Assembly: GCF_006874425.1 (NCBI RefSeq) | Contig: NZ_VIJZ01000008.1 | Span: forward strand, 230,322 to 294,321 | From: Paenibacillus ottowii | GTDB lineage: Bacteria; Bacillota; Bacilli; Paenibacillales; Paenibacillaceae | DNA: 64,000 nucleotides | Direction: 5' to 3' | In this document: in pieces, positions 24,970 to 34,629 of the stretch | Layout: every line of letters starts with the position of its first letter | How positions within the stretch are numbered: the stretch's first letter is position 1 | Program-made: the position numbers and the translations under genes | Notes under the pieces: generated by a model | Database searches by the model: none | What the model saw: only the letters and a program-made list of their open reading frames with translations | What the model was told of the DNA's origin: nothing

Positions 24970-27465
24970 CTAATTTTTGTGTTTATCTTCAATTTCACCA
25001 AAGCATCGATTTTCTGACCGATCTGCATATTCATTAGAAGATTTGTTGATTTGTCTGAACTTCCCTGGGGTCACTTGTTTATACTTGCGGAATACACGAA
25101 TAAAGCTGTTCTCGTTTCGATACCCGACCTGCTCTGCAATTTCACCAATTTTCAAATGCGTTTCACACAGCAATATGCATGCCTTTTTGACACGTAATGC
25201 TGTCAAATAGTCATATACGGTAGTTCCCGTTTCCTCCTTGAACATGCTGCTCACTGAGGACACGCTCATGTGAACATGAGCCGCAATTTCCTGAAGCCCG
25301 ATGTTCAGATGCAGATGATGTTCCATATATTCGATCATCTCTTGTACACGTACAAAATCTTTGGACTGTTGGCGTCCGTGCCACTTTTCTTCAATATCAG
25401 TCAACATGATGGCTAGCAGAGCCTCAATGTCTTGAAGGTCTAGCGTCAAAATCTGATTCCAATGATAATCAGCAAGCTGATCAGGTGGTGTCACGCTCTG
25501 AGTGGCACACCATTTTAGCAAATCTTCCAGCAGTTCATGAACAGATAGGTAGACCTGGTTTGGGGATGTCCTATAGTGTCGAAGTTCTTCTACCCACTGG
25601 CTGACTAGCTTTGCACTTGCACCAGGTTCCTGTGACTCCACAGCACGAATCAGATCCACACGCCGATGGTTCAGTAATCTTGCATCCTTAGCCTGATCCT
25701 GTGGCTGCACATCCATTATGCAATCCTGTTTCACATTTATGCTGCTCCTATTCATATGTGACCGTCCATACCCCTCGTACAAACGCAAATTAAGCGCCTC
25801 TTTTCCCTGTATAAAAGACGCCCGTACCTCTTGAATATCTGTGACCTTATGGCCAATCCCTACCGAAATAGTCATGGGAAGATACTCACCGACCACCTGA
25901 ATTAGCCTGTCAACGCCCTTGCGAAGCCATGCTCTCTCTTTGGCTGCTCCCTCCGCTCCAACTTCATCTATATTCTCCCTGAGCTGCAACAGGACAACCA
26001 GACCACTCTCCTCCTCCGGCGCACTGACTGCTTTCCACTGAGGCTCAAGCAATTCCAGTAAAATATTGTTCAGCGCATATTTGAGCAGCATTTTGTCCTC
26101 TTCTGGAAAGCTTGCGGTCCACATAGAATACCGATCAATCGACACGACCATAACAACCAAAGATTTACCGTCCCAATCGGAAAAATACTGCTCCCATTTC
26201 GTACGCATTTCCTGCACACCCATTCTACGCTGGAAGACATCTTCTATATATTTGGATCGCAGCTCCGGCAAGCTTCGCTCTACCACCAATGATTTGCGAT
26301 GAAATTCTCTAACTAACTTGCTAATCACGGGTTCCAGGTCATACAATCCTCCCTGGCGTGTTCCCTTATTGCCTGAATTCAGGAGACTATTAATTTTTTT
26401 CATGGGGCGAAAAGCTGCATAATTATAATAGTACACCGCTGAGCACCCAGCCAGAATAGAGATCAAGGCCAGCCACAGCATCATATTACGCGCCAGCTTC
26501 ACATTTTTCAGTAGCTTGTCCATCGGTACGAGGGATACTAGACGCCAGCCCGTGACATCGGAGAAGGTCTGGTTCGCCATGTATTCCATATCTCCAATTT
26601 CTACATAAGCATAAGGATTCACATCCAGCTCTTTCACAACCCTGCCCATATCATTTAAGGGTAAGGACGATCTTAGTTTGGGATAGATCAACTCCCCCTC
26701 CAGATCATAGACATATTGCGAGTTGGATAAATGAATATACAGTTTGGAAAAAAAACGGTCGTAATCCAGATTGATTAACACCGCACCCATGACCTGTCCA
26801 TTCTCAACTATAGGCCTAGCCAGTGAGAGCAGCTCTATCGTGCCATGTTGTTGATCCGTGCCATACCATCTCCGCTTAATCAGCAACGGCTTTTTTGGGA
26901 TGTCCTGAATCCAGGGAACCCAGGTTGTATCCGGTGCTTGATTCCAATCGGGAAAATAACCATAATTGCTGGAGATAAGAGCATGATTGTCCAAAGAAAT
27001 GATATCAACCGAGTGAATTTCTTCATGCGAAGAAAGGGTTTTCAAATATTTCTGAAGCCGTTCTATGACAGTAGCGTTGTTGGATAACGACTTTCCATCC
27101 TTTGAGACACGTACAAAAGGCGCTACATCCGGATGATAAGCCGCATCCAGCGCCTTGTTATCTGATTCACGAAAAGCCCGATTGGTCACATCCAGATTGA
27201 TTTGCAACAATTCTATATTGGGTGTGTTCAGCTCAGTGTCCAAACCTTCACGATATCTTGAATACGATAGCAAGTCGATCACGCTGATCACGAGCGACAC
27301 GCACAGGGTGAGCAGCAAAATCAGTCTTGTCTGCTTATTTTTCAGTATCAATCGAAGCTTAAGTCGCAGCATTTCTGTAACTTCATCCTTCCGGTATACG
27401 CTATCCATCTTCCTATAACCCACATCATCAGATGAGATATTACCTTTTACATCTATTTGACGCAT
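24970..27465 (-). CDS. Membrane-anchored AraC-family transcriptional regulator with Cache-like sensor
   Basis: About 831 aa; the start is uncertain (ATG 27465 with AGGAAA 9 nt upstream, or downstream ATGs at 27408 and 27372). A first membrane helix (LILLLTLCVSLVISVIDLL) precedes a roughly 260-residue extracytoplasmic domain of dCache type ('LLSLARPIVENGQVMGAVLINLD'), then a second helix ('MMLWLALISILAGCSAVYYY'). A cytoplasmic region follows, ending in two AraC helix-turn-helix motifs ('IGLQEIAAHVHMSVSSVSSMFK' is split; 'IGEIAEQVGYRNENSFIRVFRK' second). Such one-component regulators are abundant in Paenibacillus and control adjacent carbohydrate uptake genes. It probably senses a sugar acid and controls the binding protein and kdgT downstream. 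Confidence 0.85.
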   Translation of the reverse strand: MRQIDVKGNISSDDVGYRKMDSVYRKDEVTEMLRLKLRLILKNKQTRLILLLTLCVSLVISVIDLLSYSRYREGLDTELNTPNIELLQINLDVTNRAFRESDNKALDAAYHPDVAPFVRVSKDGKSLSNNATVIERLQKYLKTLSSHEEIHSVDIISLDNHALISSNYGYFPDWNQAPDTTWVPWIQDIPKKPLLIKRRWYGTDQQHGTIELLSLARPIVENGQVMGAVLINLDYDRFFSKLYIHLSNSQYVYDLEGELIYPKLRSSLPLNDMGRVVKELDVNPYAYVEIGDMEYMANQTFSDVTGWRLVSLVPMDKLLKNVKLARNMMLWLALISILAGCSAVYYYNYAAFRPMKKINSLLNSGNKGTRQGGLYDLEPVISKLVREFHRKSLVVERSLPELRSKYIEDVFQRRMGVQEMRTKWEQYFSDWDGKSLVVMVVSIDRYSMWTASFPEEDKMLLKYALNNILLELLEPQWKAVSAPEEESGLVVLLQLRENIDEVGAEGAAKERAWLRKGVDRLIQVVGEYLPMTISVGIGHKVTDIQEVRASFIQGKEALNLRLYEGYGRSHMNRSSINVKQDCIMDVQPQDQAKDARLLNHRRVDLIRAVESQEPGASAKLVSQWVEELRHYRTSPNQVYLSVHELLEDLLKWCATQSVTPPDQLADYHWNQILTLDLQDIEALLAIMLTDIEEKWHGRQQSKDFVRVQEMIEYMEHHLHLNIGLQEIAAHVHMSVSSVSSMFKEETGTTVYDYLTALRVKKACILLCETHLKIGEIAEQVGYRNENSFIRVFRKYKQVTPGKFRQINKSSNEYADRSENRCFGEIEDKHKN

Positions 27466-27521
27466 GAAGTGGAATTTCCTGCCTATATACATCAAACTTA
27501 GCAAAAGTTACATCATTCAAA

Positions 27522-27564
27522 TAAAAAAGAAGAAGTCTCCCTGTAGAGGGTGAACTTCTTCTTT
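27522..27564 (-). terminator. Intrinsic terminator after the chemoreceptor gene
   Basis: AAAGAAGAAGT (27526-27536) pairs with ACTTCTTCTTT (27554-27564), with CTCCC/GGG inside. On the minus strand TTTTTTATTT follows, so it ends the BMP-chemoreceptor operon. Confidence 0.75.
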
Positions 27565-27612
27565 ATGTACTACTAATATTGATTGTTCAGCATAGATATC
27601 CATATTATAATG

Positions 27613-29283
27613 TTAGCTCGTCTTTTCCACCTGAAAACGATCCAGCTCCCGCTGCATTTCCTCGCGAATCTGGCGGAGCTCCTTTACCTTCTCAGCCGAT
27701 TCCTCGAAGGAACGCTTCTGCTCCACCGTGGAAGCCGTAATCTCTTCACTGCCTGCGGCGGACTGCTGGGTGATTGCACTAATATTTTCGATAGCTTGCT
27801 GCACCTGTACACTCAGTTCTCGCGATACATTCATGTCCATGGATAACTTGCTGATTTGGCCAGCAATTTGCTGCACTTTGCCACTAATCTCTCTGAATGA
27901 TTCTCCGGTGGAGGAGGTTGCCTTCTCCTGCTCGCGGAACAGTTCCTGACTTTGCTGCACAGAGGTCTTTACCTTATCCATAGCCAGCGTGATGCCCTCA
28001 ACAGCGGTATAAATTTTCTTTACAGCAGATTCAGATTGATTCGCCAGCTTTTTCACTTCATTGGCAACCACCGCAAAGCCTTTTCCCGCTTCACCTGCAC
28101 GTGCAGCCTCAATCGAAGCATTCAAGGACAACAACGACGTCTGGCTGGCAATTTCAGATACATAACCGGTCATCGTCGTGATCTCAGCTGCATTAGATTC
28201 CAGCTCCCTAACGGTTTGCTCCACTTCGGACATTGCTGAGCGATTCTCCGCAACGATTCGCATTTGGTCCGTCATGACACGCGTCCCCTGCTCAATGACA
28301 AGCAAAGCATCCTCACTATACGCGGTGGATTGCGTAGTCTCCAGCAGATTGGATTCAAACTTCTGCTGCATCTCATCTACAACACCAACCGTCAACGAAA
28401 GGTCCTCAGCAATTTTCTGACTACCTATCGCAAGTTCCTCTGTTGAGGTGCTGACTTGTGTCACAATCTCCTTCATGGCCTCATTGTGCTGATCAATATC
28501 CCGAGCCATCAGATCGACACGATTACCCGCCTGATCAATGGAGAGTACAATGCTGCGCAAATTCCCGATCATAACACGGAACGATTCATTGAGTTCGTCC
28601 AGCTCATCGCGGCCCTTGGTTTGAGCGAGTTGAACGGTTAAATTTCCTTCAGCAATTTGCTTCGCAGCCTCCGTTAACTTGCGGGTTCTCAGCGCAAGCT
28701 GCCTGGAGGTATATGTATTGTATAGCCCAACCGCCACCAGAAGTAGAACTGCACCTGCCAAGGCCAATTGCCAAGTAAAACGAATACTCTTGGTCAACTC
28801 TTCTGTGTATTGGTCGTAACGCGCCTTGGTCAATAGATCCAGCATAAATACATCGTTCTGAATCCCCTGGGCACGCATGGCCTCTCGTTTGGACTCCGGG
28901 CTGTTTTGAGCACTCATCGCTTTTTCCGTTGCTGCTTTCAATTGGCTGAATTTAGTTTTAATCGTATCCAGTCGCTTTTGCTGCGCTTCGGTCTGCATCA
29001 TGCCTTGTGAAAGCAAAGCAATTGTCTTTTCAGACTGAGACAGCTGATTTTGCACATCGGCTTTGTTGCTCTCTGTCATCGAAGTAGAGTAATTTTGCAG
29101 CGCCTGCCCTGACTGAATCAGATAGGCATTGAGCTGCTGTACATTCAACATGGCCGGAACAAGATTACTGCTCTGAGCGTTAATACGTAATAATTCAAAA
29201 ATGATATAAGCTACTAAAGCCAGGCAAGCGATCAGGGAAATCATCGCGTTTAGCACCAGTTTTCCTTGCAGTTTCATCAGCAT
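27613..29283 (-). CDS. Methyl-accepting chemotaxis protein
   Basis: 556 aa, with one membrane helix at residues 10-32, an extracellular four-helix-bundle-like sensor (to about 170), a second helix ('[20 protein letters not shown]'), a HAMP domain ('[17 protein letters not shown]') and a long signalling coiled coil. The CheW/CheA tip reads '[20 protein letters not shown]', and Gln/Glu-rich methylation helices lie on either side. The ATG follows GGAGGATGA. It lies 21 nt downstream of the BMP lipoprotein gene, so it may take its signal from that binding protein. Confidence 0.92.
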   Translation of the reverse strand: MLMKLQGKLVLNAMISLIACLALVAYIIFELLRINAQSSNLVPAMLNVQQLNAYLIQSGQALQNYSTSMTESNKADVQNQLSQSEKTIALLSQGMMQTEAQQKRLDTIKTKFSQLKAATEKAMSAQNSPESKREAMRAQGIQNDVFMLDLLTKARYDQYTEELTKSIRFTWQLALAGAVLLLVAVGLYNTYTSRQLALRTRKLTEAAKQIAEGNLTVQLAQTKGRDELDELNESFRVMIGNLRSIVLSIDQAGNRVDLMARDIDQHNEAMKEIVTQVSTSTEELAIGSQKIAEDLSLTVGVVDEMQQKFESNLLETTQSTAYSEDALLVIEQGTRVMTDQMRIVAENRSAMSEVEQTVRELESNAAEITTMTGYVSEIASQTSLLSLNASIEAARAGEAGKGFAVVANEVKKLANQSESAVKKIYTAVEGITLAMDKVKTSVQQSQELFREQEKATSSTGESFREISGKVQQIAGQISKLSMDMNVSRELSVQVQQAIENISAITQQSAAGSEEITASTVEQKRSFEESAEKVKELRQIREEMQRELDRFQVEKTS

Positions 29284-29304
29284 TCATCCTCCGTTGTCGA
29301 ACAT

Positions 29305-30309
29305 TTATTGGGTAGGTACAGTAAGTGTGCCGGATTTGATTTTTTCCATTAAATCATCCATCACCTTTTGCTGCTCCGGCTTCAGTGTCACGATACGAAT
29401 AGGCGCCAAACCTATACCATTTTCCGCAAGCCCAAACACCATGTCCTTCTCTGTAAATGTTCTTTGATGCTCTGCAAAGCCTTTGACGACTGTATAAATT
29501 GCACTATCTACATTTTTAATCATCGAGGTCACTACCGCTTTTTCCGCAATAAAAAACTGGTCGCTATCGACCCCGATGGCGAATTTGTGCTGCTTTTGTG
29601 CTTCCTGTAATGCACCTACACCGGTTAGTCCTGCTGCTGCAAAAATGACATCAATCTGATCCTGATTAATCATGTCATTCGCAATTTTTGTTCCCAGCTC
29701 CGGCTTGCCAAAATCCCCTGCATACGTTGCCGTAACTTTGGCATTCGGCTTGACTGATTGCACCCCTGCGCGATACCCAACCTCAAACTTTTTTAATAGA
29801 GGCGATTCCGCTCCTCCGAGAAAACCCACCTGTTCGGTGCGACTCGTCAAACCGGCAACGACCCCAGCCATAAAACTTCCCTCTTCTGCTTTGAATGAAA
29901 TAGAGGCCACATTCGGTAAATCCGACTTCTCATCCACGATTAAAAATTTACGATCCGGGTACTTTTTGGCAGTAGATTCCAAACTATCCTTCACCATATA
30001 ACCCAGTCCAATGATTAAATCGGCTTTTTCTTGGGCAAGCTGCTCAAAAGCTGCATCATACGTCTTGGTCTCCGTGATTTCCCGGTATTCAAAAACAATC
30101 TTTCCTTCATCCCGTGCCTTGACCAAACCTCGAAAAGCAGCGTCACTGTAAGATTGGTCACCCAGACCGATATCTGACAGCACGATTCCCACTTTAATGG
30201 GCTGGGGCTTGGTTTGTGCGGCCGATTGCCCACATGCACTTAGCAATAATGCAAAGATTATAGCCATGGGAAGCCACCTAAAAGTTAATAATACAACTTG
30301 CTTTTTCAT
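29305..30309 (-). CDS. BMP-family (PnrA/Med-like) substrate-binding lipoprotein
   Basis: 334 aa with lipobox LSAC, so surface lipid-anchored. BMP-family phrases include 'VGIVLSDIGLGDQSYSDAA', 'ADLIIGLGYMVKDSL', 'GFLGGAESPLLKKFEVGYRAG' and 'IDVIFAAAGLTGVGALQEA'. Family members bind purine nucleosides for an ABC transporter. No permease or ATPase gene is next to it; instead a chemoreceptor follows in the same operon. RBS GAGGTGATAAGTC precedes the ATG. Confidence 0.85.
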   Translation of the reverse strand: MKKQVVLLTFRWLPMAIIFALLLSACGQSAAQTKPQPIKVGIVLSDIGLGDQSYSDAAFRGLVKARDEGKIVFEYREITETKTYDAAFEQLAQEKADLIIGLGYMVKDSLESTAKKYPDRKFLIVDEKSDLPNVASISFKAEEGSFMAGVVAGLTSRTEQVGFLGGAESPLLKKFEVGYRAGVQSVKPNAKVTATYAGDFGKPELGTKIANDMINQDQIDVIFAAAGLTGVGALQEAQKQHKFAIGVDSDQFFIAEKAVVTSMIKNVDSAIYTVVKGFAEHQRTFTEKDMVFGLAENGIGLAPIRIVTLKPEQQKVMDDLMEKIKSGTLTVPTQ

Positions 30310-30549
30310 GACTTATCACCTCATCCTAATTTGGAAATTCCCAACATCTTTATATCGGTTATAAAAGCAGATTTTTTCATAAGAGTTTCTGTAAATTCAT
30401 TGTTAATAGAAGTGTGATAAGCGTGATGCTTTTGTTCCTTATGTAAAAAATGTATATTTTGTACTGTTTTTATTATACGAACTGTCTAAATTCATTGATT
30501 TCCGTTTATCTCGAAAGATTAAAGTGTAATTTCCATTGAAAAACCTAGG

Positions 30550-30568
30550 TAGTTTGAAACTGAAACTA
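30550..30568. promoter_or_regulatory. Possible operator palindrome upstream of the P450 gene
   Basis: TAGTTTGAAACTGAAACTA has 6-bp arms (TAGTTT/AAACTA) around 7 nt and lies 37 nt before the P450 start codon. Fatty-acid-responsive TetR repressors control CYP102 genes in Bacillus; no such repressor gene is adjacent here. Weak evidence only. Confidence 0.25.
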
Positions 30569-30604
30569 TCACTCTAGTTCTATTTGAAAGGAGCAACATT
30601 TAAA

Positions 30605-33600
30605 ATGACTTCAACCCCTTTAATTCCACAGCCTAAAACTTATGGCCCCTTAGGTAATCTACCCTTGATCGATACACATGCCCCTGTCCAGTCTTTGGTT
30701 AAGCTTGCTAATGAGTACGGTCCCATTTTTCGCATGGATCTGCCTGAAGGAACGAACATTTATATTTCCGGCCATAAGCTGGTCGCAGATGCCTGTGATG
30801 AATCCCGTTTTGACAAACAAGTGTGGGCTCCATTACAAAAGGTACGAGCTTTTGCCGGAGACGGACTATTCACAAGCTGGACTGAGGAACCGAACTGGCG
30901 CAAGGCCCACCAAATATTGCTGCCAAGCTTCAGTCAGCGGGCCATGAAGGGTTACCACAATATGATGCTTGATCTTGCTGTTCAGCTGGTACAAAAATGG
31001 TCGCGGCTCAATCCCGATGAAAGTGTAGAGGTACCGGAAGATATGACCCGGCTGACCTTGGATACCATCGGATTATGCGGCTTTAATTATCGTTTTAACA
31101 GCTTTTACCGTGATCAGCCCCATCCGTTCGTGACCAGTATGACACGCGCACTGGATGAAGCGATGAGTCAGCTGCAACGCCTCAATTTGCAAAACAAGCT
31201 GATGTTATCGAAGAAAAAGCAGTTTAAACACGACATCGAAACGATGTTCTCTCTGGTGGACAGTATTATTCAAGAACGCAAAACCACGGGCAACCAAGGG
31301 GAAGAGGATTTACTGGCACGTATGCTGGAGGGCAAGGACCCGGAAACCGGTGAAACGCTGGATGATGAAAATATCCGCTATCAGATCATCACCTTTCTCA
31401 TCGCCGGTCATGAAACGACCAGTGGGCTTTTATCCTTTGCCATTTACTATTTGCTTAAAAATCCGCGGACGCTAACCAAAGCATATGAGGAAGTAGATCG
31501 CGTGCTCACCGATTCGCTGCCTTCCTATACTCAGGTGCGTGAACTCAAGTACATAAGGATGATACTGAATGAAGCTTTGCGACTGTGGCCGACAGCGCCC
31601 GCCTTCTCTCTCTATGCCAAAGAAGACACGCTGCTAGACGGAACCTACCCACTTAAAAAAGGGGACAGCGTCAATGTGCTCATCCCGAAACTGCACCGTG
31701 ATACCGAGGCTTGGGGCGATGACGTTGAGGAATTTAGACCGGAACGCTTCGAGGACCCATCCGCCATTCCGCAAGATGCCTACAAACCGTTTGGCAACGG
31801 TCAACGCGCCTGTATTGGACAACAGTTTGCCCTACAGGAGGCCACCCTTGTGCTGGGGATGGTACTAAAACATTTTGAGCTGATTGATCATACTCATTAT
31901 GAGTTGAAAGTCAAAGAAACGCTTACGCTCAAGCCAGAAGGCTTCACCATTCAAGTACGTCCACGCAGCCCACAGACTACCGTCATGCTGCCAGGAGCTG
32001 CTCAAGAACTTCATGAAAAGGAGGAACAAAAAGTTGCAGCCCCTCATGCCAAAAAGCATGGTACCCCTTTGTTATCTTTGTACGGCTCGAATCTGGGTAC
32101 AGCTGAGGGACTTGCAGGCGAATTAGCCGATTCAGGTCGGAATTGGGGTTTTAACAGTAGCATAGCAACTCTCAATGATTGTGTGGAGAATTTGTCTAAA
32201 GAAGGCGTGGTACTTATTACGACCGCATCTTATAACGGACATCCACCGGATAATGCGGATGCCTTTGTAAAATGGTTGGAGCAGGCAGGCGAGGGACACT
32301 TGGCAGGCGTAAGGTACGCTGTCTTTGGTTGTGGCGATCGTAATTGGGCCAGCACATATCAGCGCATTCCAAGAAAGATCGACGAGCTAATGGCTGCCAA
32401 AGGGGCAAAGCGACTGTATGACCGGGGTGAGGGCGATGCCAGTGGTGACTTCGAGAAGGATTGGGAAGCCTGGAACCACGGCTTATGGCCGGAATTGCTG
32501 AATGCTTTCGGGATAGAGCACAGTGATACAGAGCCACAGGACACCAATAGTCTGAGCATAGAGTTTGTAAGCGGCGTACTTAGCGCTCCTCTGGCGGCCA
32601 ACTATGAGGCAGCTACTGCCATTGTTACCGTCAATCGTGAACTGCTTGCTGCTGAAAGTGAACGCAGTACACGACATCTGGAAATCAAATTACCAACCGA
32701 ATTATCCTATCGCGAGGGTGATCATCTTGGTGTATTGCCGCGTAATCCCGCTTCGCTGGTGAATAGGGTGATGCAACGATTTCATTTACAGGATCAAGAC
32801 TATATCGTCTTGAGAGGCAGTGACCGGGATGCGGCACATCTCCCTTTAGATCGACCTGTAAGCGTAGAAGATTTGCTCACTCTCAGTGTGGAACTGCAAG
32901 AACCGGCGACAAGAGCCCAGTTACGGCAGCTGGCATCCTTTACAGTGTGTCCACCGCACAAGAAAGAAATCGAAGCTTTGCTGGAGGATACTACCTTTGA
33001 TCAAGAAATACGACAGAAGCGCGTCACAATGCTGAATATTCTGGAAAAGTATCCAGCCTGCGAGTTGCCATTTGAAAACTTTATCTCGCTGTTACCCCCA
33101 CTCAAGCCTAGATACTACTCCATCTCCAGTTCTCCACTTGAATCGGAGCATTCAGCGAGTATAACCGTGGGCGTCGTGCGTGGACCAGCCCGTAGCGGAC
33201 AGGGTGAATACCTAGGAATTGCCTCCAATTATTTGGCACAGCTCCAACCAGATGATCCCATTGTGATTTTTGTGCGTAAGCCTCAGTCGGGCTTCCGTTT
33301 GCCGGAAGACCCGTCCGTGCCTGTCATCATGGTCGGTCCGGGTACCGGGGTGGCACCATTCCGCGGCTTCCTCCAAACACGCCATGCACTTAAGGAGAGA
33401 GGGGAACAGCTCGGCGAAGCTCATCTATACTTTGGTTGCCGTAATCCAAAGCTCGACTATCTGTACAAGCAAGAGTTACAAGCCTGGGAGCAGGAAGGAA
33501 TCGTGACGCTTCATACAGCCTTCTCACGTCTGCACGATCAACCCAAAAGATACGTACAGCATGTCATGAAGGAAGATGCAGACACTCTGATTCACTTGCT

Positions 33601-33781
33601 TGATAAAGGGGCTCATCTGTATGTATGCGGTGATGGCAGCCGTATGGCTCCCGATGTAGAAAACACCCTATGTGCAGCTTATGCGGAAGCACATCATACC
33701 AGTAAAGAAGAGGCACAGCAATGGTTGGATCGTCTCCAACAGGAACAACGCTATGCCAAGGATGTCTGGACAGGCATCTAA
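30605..33781 (+). CDS. Self-sufficient cytochrome P450-NADPH reductase fusion (CYP102 family)
   Basis: 1058 aa from the ATG at 30605, 11 nt after GAAAGGAG. The heme domain (1-460) shows '[10 protein letters not shown]' with the Phe87 equivalent, I-helix '[11 protein letters not shown]', 'NEALRLWPT' (ExxR) and heme loop '[14 protein letters not shown]' with the Cys ligand. A linker leads to the flavodoxin-like FMN domain ('[11 protein letters not shown]'), then FAD ('RYYSISSSP') and NADPH ('[12 protein letters not shown]', '[11 protein letters not shown]') domains. It hydroxylates medium to long fatty acids at subterminal carbons. The position of the carboxylate-binding Arg47 of P450 BM3 is Gly here (PEGTNIY), as in the B. 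subtilis CYP102A2/A3 type, so substrate preference may be broader. No repressor gene is adjacent. Confidence 0.95.
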   Translation: MTSTPLIPQPKTYGPLGNLPLIDTHAPVQSLVKLANEYGPIFRMDLPEGTNIYISGHKLVADACDESRFDKQVWAPLQKVRAFAGDGLFTSWTEEPNWRKAHQILLPSFSQRAMKGYHNMMLDLAVQLVQKWSRLNPDESVEVPEDMTRLTLDTIGLCGFNYRFNSFYRDQPHPFVTSMTRALDEAMSQLQRLNLQNKLMLSKKKQFKHDIETMFSLVDSIIQERKTTGNQGEEDLLARMLEGKDPETGETLDDENIRYQIITFLIAGHETTSGLLSFAIYYLLKNPRTLTKAYEEVDRVLTDSLPSYTQVRELKYIRMILNEALRLWPTAPAFSLYAKEDTLLDGTYPLKKGDSVNVLIPKLHRDTEAWGDDVEEFRPERFEDPSAIPQDAYKPFGNGQRACIGQQFALQEATLVLGMVLKHFELIDHTHYELKVKETLTLKPEGFTIQVRPRSPQTTVMLPGAAQELHEKEEQKVAAPHAKKHGTPLLSLYGSNLGTAEGLAGELADSGRNWGFNSSIATLNDCVENLSKEGVVLITTASYNGHPPDNADAFVKWLEQAGEGHLAGVRYAVFGCGDRNWASTYQRIPRKIDELMAAKGAKRLYDRGEGDASGDFEKDWEAWNHGLWPELLNAFGIEHSDTEPQDTNSLSIEFVSGVLSAPLAANYEAATAIVTVNRELLAAESERSTRHLEIKLPTELSYREGDHLGVLPRNPASLVNRVMQRFHLQDQDYIVLRGSDRDAAHLPLDRPVSVEDLLTLSVELQEPATRAQLRQLASFTVCPPHKKEIEALLEDTTFDQEIRQKRVTMLNILEKYPACELPFENFISLLPPLKPRYYSISSSPLESEHSASITVGVVRGPARSGQGEYLGIASNYLAQLQPDDPIVIFVRKPQSGFRLPEDPSVPVIMVGPGTGVAPFRGFLQTRHALKERGEQLGEAHLYFGCRNPKLDYLYKQELQAWEQEGIVTLHTAFSRLHDQPKRYVQHVMKEDADTLIHLLDKGAHLYVCGDGSRMAPDVENTLCAAYAEAHHTSKEEAQQWLDRLQQEQRYAKDVWTGI

Positions 33782-33817
33782 TGATAACAGTATAAGAGCA
33801 GCAACATATTCAAAAAT

Positions 33818-33871
33818 AAAAGGGACTGATTACTGAGCTTCAAGCTCGCCGCCAGTAGTTCAGTCCCCTTT
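33818..33871. terminator. Bidirectional terminator after the P450 gene
   Basis: AAAGGGACTGA pairs with TTCAGTCCCCTTT, continued by TACTG/CAGTA and an inner GAGC/GCTC. A/T-rich flanks occur on both sides, so it can serve the P450 gene and the converging nuclease gene. Confidence 0.75.
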
Positions 33872-33875
33872 ATAA

Positions 33876-34463
33876 TTATTTTCTACTCCATTTGGAAGCG
33901 ATCACCTCTGCCTTACTTTCTATTACATCCATAACCTCCTCCCGGCGCTTTGACTTGAACAAATCTATCATGTCTTCCAGATCACTGCGGTCCAATAATT
34001 TTACTCCGTTGACAGCTGCAAGTGTTTTACAAGATTCCGTATAACGACCGGAGGTGATAACAACTGACTTGTCCGCCGCGTAATAACGCATAGAGGTGTA
34101 AATTTCCTGCACTGCACCCAAGCCGACCGGATGTTGTACAGCGTAACGCTTAGCCTGAATCACGACTCTGGCGCCTTCACGGTCTGTAAATACCAGATCC
34201 GCTCCAAAATCCCGACTGCTGGTCGTTTTATAAATGTCCTTATAGCCAAGTGCGGATAACAACCGCTGCAAGTAAAGCTCAAATTCCGAGCCATCCTCCA
34301 TACGATCAATATCCTGAATTCCGATTTTGCGTGGGTCAAGCTCTCGTAAAATCCGATTCCGGCGACCACGCATTATTCCCCTGATGATGAGCACAAGTAA
34401 TAATAGTAATACAATGAGTCCTATTCCTAATTCCTTATATGCCGATATTTGCTCCAGCAGCAT
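33876..34463 (-). CDS. Membrane-anchored Mrr-like restriction endonuclease domain protein
   Basis: 195 aa. Residues 13-30 are one membrane helix (IGLIVLLLLLVLIIRGIM), followed by a basic stretch that predicts a cytoplasmic domain. The rest is a PD-(D/E)XK fold of the Mrr_cat type: 'EFELYLQRLLSALGYKD', 'SRDFGADLVFTDREG', 'VVIQAKRY' (catalytic D and QxK) and 'SVVITSGRYTESC'. Known Mrr-type enzymes cut modified DNA; membrane-anchored forms are common in Firmicutes and their role is unclear. No methylase or specificity gene lies nearby, so a classic restriction system is not indicated. Confidence 0.82.
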   Translation of the reverse strand: MLLEQISAYKELGIGLIVLLLLLVLIIRGIMRGRRNRILRELDPRKIGIQDIDRMEDGSEFELYLQRLLSALGYKDIYKTTSSRDFGADLVFTDREGARVVIQAKRYAVQHPVGLGAVQEIYTSMRYYAADKSVVITSGRYTESCKTLAAVNGVKLLDRSDLEDMIDLFKSKRREEVMDVIESKAEVIASKWSRK

Positions 34464-34554
34464 CCTTCTTCCCCTTTTCTACAGCAGGCATGCAGACGGT
34501 ATATTCCCTTAGTTGAGTTACCGTTACCACCTATCACACAGATACAGTTTACAC

Positions 34555-34588
34555 AAAAGCAACCCCGCCGAATTCGACGGGGCTGCCT
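34555..34588 (-). terminator. Intrinsic terminator after aspA
   Basis: GGCAGCCCCGTCG / CGGCGGGGTTGC (minus strand) form a GC-rich stem around AATT, followed by TTTTGTGT. It lies 42 nt after the aspartase stop. Confidence 0.7.
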
Positions 34589-34629
34589 TCATTTTATCTC
34601 AAAGTTGCCAACATTCTAACTCTGCAATA

